From Nilaparvata lugens (Eukaryota > Arthropoda > Insecta > Hemiptera > Delphacidae), in assembly GCF_014356525.2 (NCBI RefSeq), contig NC_052515.1:17210531-17274530 (forward strand): a DNA stretch of 64,000 nucleotides. The letters run 5' to 3'. The notes beneath the pieces were generated by a model, which was not told the origin of the DNA, ran no database searches, and saw only the letters and a program-made list of their open reading frames with translations. Below, piece after piece: positions 1 to 10,509 of this stretch; positions within the stretch are counted from its first letter, which is position 1; every line of letters begins with the position of its first letter. Made by a program: the position numbers and the translations under genes.

Positions 1-2180
1 ATTTAGTCTACCCAGAAACAATTTCAAAATTTGGGATCTGAAATCTTTTTTTCATCAATAAAACTCACAGTAGTACAAGAAACGATGTCATATATAAATA
101 AACATGAAATGGAATATAATAAATACTAGAATTATTACTGTGTTGGAATAAATTAATCTCAAAACAATCAGAACAGAATTTTTACTTTCCATGCTGATAA
201 AGTTTTACATTTTTTAGTGGGTTACGTAACATATAGAGTGTAGGACTATAATACTAATGGGAATATCATCATCCAATTCAAATTCAAATTTATTCTGTCA
301 ATCAATTACAAATACAAACAAACTATAAATAATATGATTCGAAAATTAGTCATATAATAAAATATTACAAAATCATCTTGAAGTTTACTATACTTCACCT
401 TATGAGGTGAGCACCTGATTAACATTGGTGTTGCTATTCTTGTATATCTGCAGACAAAGCAGATAGTTTGATCCTTCTTCACCTCCGCCTTTCATGCTAG
501 ATAGCTATTAGATAGCTTTGATTCAAGTTATCCCATTATAAGTGATGTGATACGAGTCTTAAAATATTATTAAATTGTACTAAATTGCTGATTCTTGTTA
601 ATAATTAACAACTCTATCTCATTAATTTTTTATTCATCAAGAAAATCTATTTCTTGATTATCAACTTTCATATCTTTGAGATACAATATTTTGGTAGTTA
701 ATCATGTTTATTCATAGTCAACAAACGATCTGTCAATACAAGTACATCAAACAATAGCCAAACAATATTCTAAATGATCAAATCAACTTTCCTCCTACAC
801 CCTGTTTGACAAACTCATTAATATCCTTCTCCATTAACCGCCAAAACTCCCATCCACCCCCACCCTGACCAAATACTCACCCTTATAACCTTAGCTACTT
901 CAGTTTCTGTTTGGCTTGAGAATGTGCAACACCAGCACGAACCGGTCGTCGCCACACCAAAGAATGTGAGTGTTTTTTACTTCAAGTTGACTAAATACAA
1001 TAGTTATAATATTAGTGAAAACAAGATGGATAACCATCAATGATAATATCAACTTTTCATTCTTTTTGAAAATAAATTATTATATTTAATTTCTCAAGGA
1101 AATATACTTTTCCTACAGATACCTTGGAAAGTGACCATTTCTGCACTGATTGCAGGCTGCAAAGAATCACTTTTCCGCTCTAGTGCGCAAAGTATTACTT
1201 TGCATACTCCAGATTTGCAGCATGACAACGCAAAATAGCTAGTAGGTTATATGGAGCACCAGTGCAGGAAAATACAAATTAATTTGGTACCAATGTCTGT
1301 GGTTAGATGAGTATCATCAATGGCTGTATGGCTACATATTTATGATAAAATCCCAATCTAGAAATCCAAAAAATAATAATGTTCATCTAAATCATAATTA
1401 AATAATAACTTCTCATCATTTAATAATAAATAAGTTTCTTTTTATTCAGTAATAATTATTCAACTCCAAGCAATGAGAAATGTAGCAAACACACATTATG
1501 AAATTCGAATTTTCAGGTTAAATAATTACCGTTCAAAATCCATGTCAATAAAATTAATAAAATAACATTAGAATATACTACAGTAAAATATTTTCTGTTG
1601 TCTATGTTATTTTATAAATATTTTTTAGTTTACTTATAGTATTTTTCGGTAATTTTAGTTAACCATAAGTTTAAATATCTGAATACTGTCTTTAGCTGGA
1701 TGGAACGAAGTTAGGTACGATTCTTCCCGCTAGGTCACGCGCTTGTCGGTTCAGCCATCTTGCAGCCATCCCAACCAGCTGTTGGCATGTATTTTTAATG
1801 CGATTTTTTTGTTTTGTCTGTATTTTTTCTGATTCTTAAATGAATAAAAATGAGAATTTTGGCTGAGAATTTCCAACTTCAATTGGATTATTAATTTTTA
1901 AATGAATTAAGGTTATTATTAAAAACAGCATCACACACACAAACATTTGATGGATTTCAGCCATCATTTTACCCATAATTACCCACTTTTCATATTCAAT
2001 GGTAACTGTAGGAAAATTTATGTGAAATATGTGCACAAAGTTCCTCTGCTGCACTCAAGAAGCCATTCCGCCCTTGCCTACGGCTCGGGCGTAAACGTTT
2101 CTTTCAGTGCAGCAAACTGTCACTTTGCGCACTAGCTGCACAAATGACTATTTTAATGATTTAATAATGTGGATAAATTA
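1..2180. other. Gene-free AT-rich stretch
   Basis: I find no supported gene here. Around 270-300 an A/T-rich run resembles the 3' tail of a minus-strand non-LTR retrotransposon of the kind seen again near 14.7 kb and 25.4 kb. Short open frames at 1836-2135 lack similarity to anything I recognise and overlap on both strands. Confidence 0.5.
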
Positions 2181-2334
2181 TATTTCTACATTGTTGAAAG
2201 ACGATCTTGAAACATTTTGGATGTGAAAATGGATAGCACTATCTGCTTTGTGGAATGATAGACAAGGAAAGCAACAACTATGTTGTCAATCGAATACTGC
2301 CATTACAACATGGATCTCATTATAGAGTATTAAG
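2180..2334 (+). repeat. Half copy of GGTCCACG-ended MITE family
   Basis: This has the right half of a dispersed repeat seen about seven times in the window. Shared blocks are 'acgatct', 'tatctgctttgt', 'atgatagacaagg', then 'ctgccattac' and a terminal 'atggatctcattata', a decayed form of the usual ACGTGGACCNCACTATA end. The left half is absent. It is a non-coding fossil. Confidence 0.6.
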
Positions 2335-2772
2335 GTTGATTCACACATATGGGACTGTGCTGCGATGCGGTTGCGAGGGACTGCGGCCGGTCGATTTATC
2401 ATTTCTCTCGTTGTCATTTGAAACCGATGAAAACGATCCACAAAACATCTTAAACGAGCAACTGAACTTCAATTCCCATAAACTGTTAGACTCAATAATA
2501 AATTCAAATAAAACCACCAACACCGACCGACCGCTTCCTACTTACCAATGACAACGAGATGAAGACAGCAGTGCTGAAAATGAATTTTGAAAAATCCGAA
2601 AGCGCTCCACACGTGAATACTATTTTTCTTTAATAACTATTATTCAAAAATTAGACTGTAGTGTCGTCAAAAATAGTACGAAACGAACTCTTGTATAATA
2701 GAAAAAATTGTTAAATTCCCAAGTGAATTATTCTGAAATTGAAGAGAAATAAGTGAATATCTTCAATGGAAT

Positions 2773-3037
2773 CATAGAGAAAAAATAGCGTAAGTAGATA
2801 TCCCATGGTATAGGGTGTTTATGTCGCAACTTTTACTGTTATCTCAAGCCGATTATTTTCGATTTTTACTGTTTTGACTGGGTAAGAGTGTATGAATGGC
2901 ACAATATGAGAGACGACCAGCGTCATAAAGCTTCACAGGAAAGAACTACGTGGACTATTAGCTTGAGATAACAGTAAAAGTTGCGACATAAACGCCCTAT
3001 ACCATGGGATATCTACTTATGCTATTGTTTCTCTATG
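2773..3037. mobile_element. Fold-back MITE, 7-bp TSD family, copy 1
   Basis: This is a 265-bp non-coding element whose two halves are near-perfect inverted repeats. It begins CATAGAGAAAAAATAGCG and ends with the complement, closing in TTTCTCTATG. Both arms carry the block reading 'gatatcccatggtatagg' and 'acttttactgttatctcaa'. The 7 bases ATGGAAT at 2766-2772 recur immediately after it at 3038-3044 as a target-site duplication. Two further copies lie at 18726-18983 and 40293-40576. The CA...TG ends and 7-bp duplication suggest a cut-and-paste transposase, perhaps of the P or hAT type; the superfamily is not established. Confidence 0.9.
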
Positions 3038-3730
3038 ATGGAATCTATATGATAGAGGAAGTAGTAATTATACATGCGAGGAATAGGAAATTCACATCTG
3101 AACAACTCAACTGATTAACTTGAAATGTTGAATATGGATTCTTAATTTACCGAGGAGATTATTGGTCTATTTTAATTTCTTTGAGATTTCAGTAGGTCAA
3201 GTTTTCAGTTTGTCGAATTTTAATTAGACCCTTGAGGAGCACGGGTTACCTAATAGTAGATCAAAAAATTGAATTCCAAATATTTCAAGGAAACTATTCA
3301 TCAATTAGAATAATTTAGTGAATGCATTTAACCTTCATCCCTAATATTGGTCTAAAACTCCAATCCGCGGAAAAAATGTTAAATAAAAAATATGAGAGAA
3401 GGACTTCAGAATAATATATTGTAAGTGTGCTTGGGGTTGTAAATATTAAGTGTGATCTATATCTTCAGAGCAGCAATCAGGTTAACAAATAATCAAAATT
3501 TCTATTGTTCACTCCATGAACTCAGTATTGCATCTGACAATGCTCAAATGAATTTTTCAAAATTTAATTTCAAATTGCACAATACAATAGAACGGAACTA
3601 ACAAAATATGACTGTAGTAAGCTACACAATATAATGGTTGTAGAAAGATAGGAGAACTGTCATTATAACGTGAGCCTCAGTATGAGGTGTAATTTTGGAA
3701 ATAAGCTGTTAATTTTAAACAATTTCTTCT

Positions 3731-4648
3731 ATGGTAAGGTCCACGTTATAATGGGAGAGAAGAAAGATAGAAGAACAGCGTTGCCGATTCTCTACCTTGC
3801 CACTGCTTTCTGTAGAGGGTGGCTGATATCGGTATTCTGATGAAGCCTAACATTAAATACTGTTGATTCTTGTAAAGGATAATCAGTTATATTTTATTCG
3901 TCATGTAAATGTATTTTTAATGATTGTTTATAATAGAGATAAAATATTTTCGCCACACTGCACAGAAAGCAGCTGTTTTCCAGTCCCTACGTAGATCTGA
4001 AAGACATTGTGTGCAGACGACTCTCGTCTGATGTCAGAACAGGTTTCTTTCCGGCCTAGGCCGGAACCCTCTCCAGCCGCTAACATGGAACTAAGAAAGG
4101 TGATCAAAAAACAGCTGATCAAAAAACTTTTCATTATTTGTGTTCATTATTCAATAATTAAAACATTTATAATAATATCATCTTATTGTCATTTGTAAGA
4201 ATAAAAAAGTATAAACTCAACCTCCCACATAATTGAACATCATCTTTTAGGTTATTTAGACAAATCAGAATAAAAAATAAAAATACTTGGATAATTTCCT
4301 GATATTCAGATTACCTCAGATTTGCTAGAGCTATCACCTTCCACTTCTGCTTTCGGAAGTGCTTAGTAAACAACTATTCTCATATAAATATTGTTTATTT
4401 TTGTGTGTGGCAAGAAATAGCGTTTGCACCACGGGCAAAAATGTTTTTCCGGCTCTCAATCTTTTCTAGTCCTCGGCCTACGGCCTCAGACTTGAAAACC
4501 GATTTCGAGCCGGAAAAATCTCATTTTCTGCTCTAGGTGCAAAATATACTATTCTACATCGTTAAAAAACGATCTAGGACGTTGTGGAGGTGGAAAAGCA
4601 CCTCCAATGTTAATCAAATACTGTCATTATAAGGTAGACCTCACTATA
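3731..4648 (+). mobile_element. GGTCCACG-ended element, long copy
   Basis: The left end reads 'ggtaaggtccacgttataat' and the right end 'tcattataaggtagacctc', so the termini are inverted repeats. Just inside the left end is 'gaacagcgttgccgattctc', also found in the copies at 62.4 kb and, inverted, at 5.45 kb. At about 920 bp it is longer than its relatives and has an unrelated insertion near 4415-4560 rich in 'ccggctc' inverted motifs. No transposase frame is present, so it is non-autonomous. Confidence 0.65.
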
Positions 4649-4779
4649 TACATTCTCGAGCTTCTGAATTGAAAGTAGTAAAAAATTCTAAAAATGTCGC
4701 CTCATGCTCGCCTTTTTCAGATTATTACTTACGGAGACAAGCACGGTTTTTTGACAAAGACATTCCTTACAAGGGAAGG

Positions 4780-4933
4780 TAGAAGAAGCTGGGGAAAAAT
4801 AAGAAGGAAAAGAGGGATGGGAAAGAGAAGGAAAATAAAAGAATGAGCATGAAGACAGAGGAGACAAGTGGGAGAGAAGAAGAAGGAGGAGAAGAATAAG
4901 ATGAGTGAAAAAGAAGAAGAAGAGGACTGACAA

Positions 4934-4964
<31 letters not shown>

Positions 4965-5225
4965 AAGAAGAAGAAGAAAACAGAATAGAAAAGAGAAGGG
5001 AGAGACAGAAGAAAAAGAAAAAGTAAAAGGAAGAAAAAGGGTAAAGGAGAAACATAAGGTAAAGAAAAAGAAGAGGAAGAAGACGTAAAAAAGATAGGGG
5101 GAGAAAACAGGTGGTGGGAAGTAGAAAAAGAAGAAGAGTAAGTTGACTGGTGATGGAAAAGAAGATGAAGAAGGGAGAGAAGAATAAGAAGAGTGGGAAA
5201 AGAAGAAGAAGAAAGATAAGGGAGA
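4780..5225 (+). repeat. Polypurine block, (GAA)n-rich
   Basis: For roughly 450 bases the plus strand is almost entirely A and G, with a pure GAA run of about 12 units near 4936-4977. The long minus-strand Ser/Phe/Leu-rich open frames here are by-products of the repeat, not genes. It pairs in composition with the pyrimidine block at 5555-6005, giving an inverted purine/pyrimidine arrangement. Confidence 0.95.
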
Positions 5226-5436
5226 ACTTCTATGCAATATAATACAAAGCATCTGTACAAATACCAATAATTTTATTGATGGAACTTTTATTTGACTGAG
5301 CTGAATCCAATAGATTGTGATCAAATTTTGATTACAAAATTATTTTCAGTATCTAAATTCAACAGGATGTTTGCATTTGAAGGATCAACTTCAACTACTC
5401 CTAATTATCAATTCAATGTGATCGACATGTTTACAG

Positions 5437-5503
5437 AATTACAGTCGGAGAATTGGCAACGCTGTTCTCCTATCTTTCTCCACTGCCATAATAACGTGGA
5501 CAA
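5437..5503 (-). repeat. Left end of GGTCCACG-family element, inverted
   Basis: Read on the minus strand this gives the family's left end: GTCCACGTTATTATGGCAG, then 'tggagaaagataggagaac' and 'agcgttgccaattctc'. The rest of the element is replaced by the purine block to its left. Confidence 0.6.
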
Positions 5504-5554
5504 CTTTTCCAGTCCGTTGAAATAAAGGAAAAATGTCGAGGTATTTTCCTCTTC

Positions 5555-5929
5555 AGAATAAAACTCCTTTATTCTCTCTCACACTTCTGTTCCTTCTTCT
5601 CTCCCCCACTATATTATCTTCTTCTTCCTCTTATTATTATTCTTTTTTCTCCTCCTTCTTCTTCATATTTTTCTTCTCCTCCTCCATCTCCCTCTTCTTC
5701 TTCTTCTTCTTCTTCTTCTTCTTCTTCTTTTCTTAATCTTTTTCTTCATCACCAGTTATCTCCTTCTTTTTCTTCTTCTTCTTTGTAAGTTTCTTATCCT
5801 CCCATCTTCTTCTTCCTGTTTCTCCTTCTTCTCTCCTTCTTCTCCTTCTTCTTATTATTCTTCTTCTTCTCCTACTTCTTCTTCATCTTCTTCTTCTTCT
5901 TCGTCTTCTTCTTCTTCTTCTCTTCTTCT

Positions 5930-5961
<32 letters not shown>

Positions 5962-6005
5962 TTCTTCTTCTTCTTCTTCTTCTTCTTTTTCTTCTCCTTT
6001 TTCTT
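5555..6005 (+). repeat. Polypyrimidine block, (TTC)n-rich
   Basis: About 450 bases are nearly all C and T on the plus strand, including runs of CTT/TTC near 5693-5730 and 5935-5995. It mirrors the purine block at 4780-5225. The open frame here (Phe/Ser-rich) is a repeat artefact. Confidence 0.95.
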
Positions 6006-6187
6006 GCTGAGTGACTGAAAAACGAAGTGAAGCGGAAAATCGAAGGCAGGAAGTTTTTCCGAGAACGCTTTTCCTTCGGAGCTAAAAAAAAGAAAAAATG
6101 AAAATGGAAGCTACCTTAACATTCATCTCGTTCTTTCTTCCCCATTCTAAAATTTAGAAACAGTGTTAATATTCCATTATTCACTTG

Positions 6188-6300
6188 GATGAAGAAGGAG
6201 ACACGAGGAGAAAAAGAAGAAAAAGAAGAAGAAGAAGAAGAAGAAGGAAAAAATAAGAAGAAATAGAACAAGAAGACAGGTGGAGGAAAAGATGAAGAAG
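6188..6300 (+). repeat. Short polypurine block
   Basis: A third strand-asymmetric tract, GAA/GAAG-rich on the plus strand. It is followed by pyrimidine-rich sequence at 6380-6480 and 6640-6810, so purine and pyrimidine blocks alternate between 4.8 and 6.8 kb. Confidence 0.9.
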
Positions 6301-6639
6301 TAAAAGGTGAATGTTGAGCATGTGAAACGTATATGAGGATGAGAAATGAATAAAGGAGCACACATCATGAACAGAAGTGTTCACTAATCTCCCTCCTCCT
6401 CCTCCTGTTCCTATTGAACTCCTCTCCCCCCCCCCACATTCCTTCTTCCATCATTCTGTCTTTCTCCTTTCATTCCGTCTCTCACTCCACCCATTCCACT
6501 TTGTCTCTTCATTTTTCTGAGTTCTGACTTTGAATTACAAAGCGGGAGGTCAGATAAGAATATCACAAACAGCAGGCTTGCCTTGCAAAAGCCAGAATAA
6601 TAATACGTATTATTTTATGTAATATATGATGATTGATGA

Positions 6640-6810
6640 GCCAAGCCATCCATTCTTCTTCTCCTTCCTCTATTTCTTTTTCTTCTTCATTCCTTACTTC
6701 TTACTTTTTTCTTGTTGTTGTTGTTCTTCTTCTCACTCTTTTTCTTATTCTCTTTCGTCTTCTTATCCTCAGTCTAATACTCCATTTTCTTCATTCTTTT
6801 TCGTCGTTAG
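6640..6810 (+). repeat. Polypyrimidine block
   Basis: A T/C-rich tract with CTT and GTT runs, the last of the alternating blocks, ending close to the start of a GGTCCACG-family MITE copy. Confidence 0.85.
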
Positions 6811-6817
6811 AATAATT

Positions 6818-7192
6818 GCAGTAGGAGAGCAGTGTTGCCGGTTCTTTGCCTTGCTACTGCCTTCTATAGAGGATAGCTAAGACTGGTATATCTCATTTAA
6901 TATTAACTGTTCATTCTCGTTATAAATAATTAAATATATTATTTTTATTTGTCAAGAAAATATATTTTTCAATGATAAGATGATAATAGAGTTCTATATT
7001 ATCAATATTGAGTATTTTGGTAATATATTTACCAAAAATCATATTTCTGCATTGTTGAAAAACGATATGACAAGGGTGAGGAGGTGGAAAAGGATAGCGC
7101 TATCTGCTTTGTCGCATGATAGACAAGGGTAGCAACACCAATGTTAATCAAATAATGCCATTATAGCGTGGACCGCACTATAATCCCAGCAA
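6818..7192 (+). mobile_element. GGTCCACG-ended MITE copy
   Basis: This is a roughly 375-bp non-coding repeat. The left part has 'gagcagtgttgccggttc' and 'ggatagctaagactggtata'. The right part has 'tatctgctttgt', 'caatgttaatcaaataatgc' and the terminal 'gcgtggaccgcactata'. The leftmost terminal bases are decayed. Confidence 0.7.
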
Positions 7193-7436
7193 ATGGTGTG
7201 CAAGATCGTTAGACCACTGTTCTCTAATTCCCCCAGCTAATACCCTAATTACAATATATTTCGAAAAAGCTCCACCCTAATAAGAGCAACATTACAACAA
7301 GGGTCTTGAAATTATCTTAATTACTTTTTTATAGTGCGGTCCACGTCGTGCGCAGAGGCCGAATGTTGAAAATGTTTTTATAATTACTAGCCCCCCCCCT
7401 CCCTGGACCCACTGCTAGATCATCCAGGATTAGGAT

Positions 7437-8660
7437 TAGCAGGCGAGCTCCGCCACATTTTCCACCTCAGCTAAACCTCTGTACCAAATTTGAATGAATT
7501 TTGTTTTTTTGAAAACATGATATCGTACCCGTTCTGGCAAAACTCACCAAGTCAAAAACTCAGTTTTGAGTTATAAGCACATAACACTTGGTGAGTTTTG
7601 CCTGACTACCAAACAGCAAATATTGCTCACCATTTCCTGAAATTTAGGGAATAAAATAATAATGTTATCACTATCCATTAATAATTAGTTTGTGGAAGCA
7701 AAACTCACGAAATATGTTTAGTGAATTATTATTCTTGATGAAGCTCTGTATTCATGAGGATGAAAACTCATTAAAGATGGTTAGTGAAAATTGCTAGACG
7801 ATTCCTTGGAAACTAAAGGACTTTGGTGAATTTTGCCAGGCAAGAAAAATGTGTCTAGCAGCTTAGTGAGATCTAATAAAGTGGAAAAATAGAAATAGTA
7901 ATAAAATATATGACTTGGTGAGTTCTGCCTACTCAAAGAACTACATTTTTTAAGCCTATCGAAATACATTACTGAAAATGAGCATTTTTGTAGTTAGTGA
8001 GTTTTGCCAGAACGGGGACGATTTATTATATTGAGAATATAATTATTGGAAAAAGTGAGAAAAATGTTCGAAAAATGCCAATTTTGGGCGTATCTTCGAC
8101 GAAATATTGAAGTCCTCTTATCTCAAAATTTCTAGACCCTAGTTAAACCTCTGTACCAAATTTAATTTTGGGTGTATCTTCTGCCTAATAAGAAGTCCTC
8201 TAAAGAAAACAATTAATATATCCTAGCTATGATTATGTACCAAATTTGATCATATTTTCTCATTTGGTTCTTGAAAAATCTGAGAAAACGCAGAAAAAAC
8301 GCTGAGGAGCGCTTGACAAACGCTGTAAAAGCGCCTATATTAGGCGTATCTTTGACGTTATTTTTAATTCCTCTCAAAACGATATTTCTAGACCCTTGCT
8401 GAACTTCTTCTGTTCCAAGTTTGAATATTTTTTGTCAATTAGTTCTTCAAAAAGCTGAGAAAACGTAGAAAAACGCTGGAAACAAATATTTTGGGCGTAT
8501 CTTTGGAGTTTTTTTTAAATCTGTTCTTAGTGCGCCTCTAGATGGCTAACTGAACAAGCCTGCCAAATTTGAACGTATTTGGTCCAGTAGATTTTTAGTT
8601 CTGATGATTATGAATGAGTGAGTGAATGAATCAGTGCCATTTCGCTGGCATATATAGATT
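7437..8660 (+). repeat. Decayed dispersed repeat
   Basis: Several imperfect internal repeats of 'ggcgtatctttg', 'ctctgtaccaaatttgaa' and 'aaacgctg' occur. The stretch ends in GAATGAGTGAGTGAATGAAT followed by 'gccatttcgctggcatatata', a tail style common in insect LINE-type repeats. No intact frame is present and I cannot assign it to a clade. Confidence 0.5.
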
Positions 8661-8897
8661 AGCAAAAAAATCTTAGATCAAAGATATAACTAAAAGATTT
8701 CCATAGTATAGTATAACAATATAAGACTTGAATATTCATTATAATAATGTGACAGTAAGAAAGGAGTTCTCAATGTCAATAAATAAATTGAACATAAAAT
8801 ACCTGAGAACGAATGCACAATATTAGTTTTGAATAGTTTACGAAAAGTGAATGATTTACACTGGAATAATACTTGTAATAAACCGTAACTAACAAAG

Positions 8898-9907
8898 TAG
8901 TCCAGGCAATGAATGCTCAAAAAAAGGGAGTACAGGGGAAAGTTGAGAAGAAAATTTTGACCCCGCAGTTCTGTTGAGGGTAGTAAGGAGGTGAACACAT
9001 CAAAAGTCCACACCCCTATCCCCTGTGCTAAGGGGGTTGCGGTGGTTTAAATGTACCATTTTTCGGTTTCTCGCATAAAACTCAAAAACTATGTATCTTA
9101 AGGACTTGACTGTCATATAACAAATTAAAGCTTACATAATTGCCTACAATATTCATTCTACAACTTTTTTATATCTCCTCTAGTTTTAGAGATATCCGCT
9201 CTTGAAGGTGTGATGTGATAGTTTTGAAAAAACACATTTGTCTCAAATTTTGCTCTATTTTTGCTCTTACAACATTTCAAAAATCGATGGGAAAAATCCA
9301 TGCCGATAAGAGCTTATAGAGCATCAAATTCTCTCTTCAATTTGATGTATAATTTCACACTATTACGCATTTCTCTACAACTGTTGCAGCAGCTTTAGTG
9401 TTGAGTTTGAAAACTCCAGTTCTGCAACAATAGACCAATATTGACAAAGGAATTTGGAGGGTATGTTTTGAACACAATTTTTGACTTTGCAGCTTTGTTG
9501 CGACTAGTTAGGAGGAGAACATATCAAAAGTCCCCATTCCTAACTCATGTGCTAAGGGGATGAGGGTGGTTTAAAAGTTGCATTTCCAGCATCACACATT
9601 TAAGAGCGGATATCTCAAAAACTAGAGGAGATATGGAAAAAGTTGAGAGATAAAAAAGTGGGAAATTATGTAGACTTCAATTTCGTATAAAGCAGTTATG
9701 TCCATAAGATACACAGTTTTTGTGTTATATGCGATAAACCAAAAAACGGTACCTTTGAACCACCCCCACCCCCTTAGCACAGATGGTAAGGGTGAGAACT
9801 TTTGATATGTTTACCTCCTTACTACCTTAAACAGAACTGCGGGGTCAAAAATTATTTTCCAAACTTTTCCCTCTATACCCTCTTTTGAGCATTCATTGCC
9901 TGGACTA
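8898..9907. mobile_element. 1-kb fold-back element
   Basis: The ends are inverted copies: TAGTCCAGGCAATGAATGCT at the left and its complement, closing in 'gcctggacta', at the right. Inverted similarity runs inward over several hundred bases, including 'aagggggttgcggtggttt' against 'aaccacccccacccccttag' and 'atatctcctctagtttt' against 'aaaactagaggagatat'. The segment 9449-9590 is a further direct copy of part of the left arm, so the inner structure is rearranged. There is no coding capacity. Confidence 0.85.
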
Positions 9908-10019
9908 GATGATTTAGATCTCCAACATTTTGCACATAGATTCTAAACATATCAATATAGTGCACCTCGAAGCCCAAATTTCAGAATATTTTTCTCCCTG
10001 CTGAAAATATTCAAATCCA

Positions 10020-10500
10020 GAAATGACCACAAAAACCAAGGTCAGACTTTATAAGACCATAGTCCACAAAGTGGTAACCTATGGAAGTGAGGTGTGGGCA
10101 CTAACATGTAGGGCTACAAACACTATGGATCGCTGGGAAAGAAGAATGCTTCTGAGAATATATGGAGCTGTATGTGAGGAAAGAGTTTGGCAAATAAGGA
10201 ATAATGATGAGTTGGCACAGCTCTATAAAGTGTCATCCCTATGTACATTGGGTTGAAGCACTTGCAACGGGCAGGTCATGTAGAGCACATGAGGACCCCC
10301 AAAAAAATGTATGTAGGACAACCAGGTGGAAGGAGGTCAGTGGGAAAACCAAGGCTGAGATGGATGGATGGAGTCTCAAGGGATGCAAGAGACTTCATGT
10401 GAGAAATTGGAGGGCGGAGCAAGGGATTGAAATCGTTGAAGAGGAAGGATTGAGGAGGCCAGGGCTCGATCTGGGCTGTTGAGCCATCGAAGAAGAAGAA
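10020..10500 (+). pseudogene. RTE-type retrotransposon C-terminal fragment
   Basis: One frame (10023-10256) gives the thumb region after the reverse transcriptase: KVRLYKTIVHKVVTYGSEVW, then ERRMLLRIYGAVCEERVW. A shift near 10250 leads into GQPGGRRSVGKPRLRWMDGV, the usual end of RTE/BovB-like ORFs. The 3' end closes in 'gccatcgaagaagaagaa', a short microsatellite tail typical of this clade. The catalytic domain is absent, so this is a dead 5'-truncated copy. Confidence 0.85.
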
Positions 10501-10509
10501 TTTTTCAAA

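Noticed and set aside
4688..5324. Long minus-strand open frames (190 and 185 aa) rich in Ser, Phe and Leu
   Set aside because: They arise from the GAA/TTC-rich purine block; three overlapping frames are open at once and no domain is present.
5533..6384. Ser/Phe-rich open frames over the pyrimidine and short purine blocks
   Set aside because: Low-complexity translation of microsatellite DNA, not a gene.
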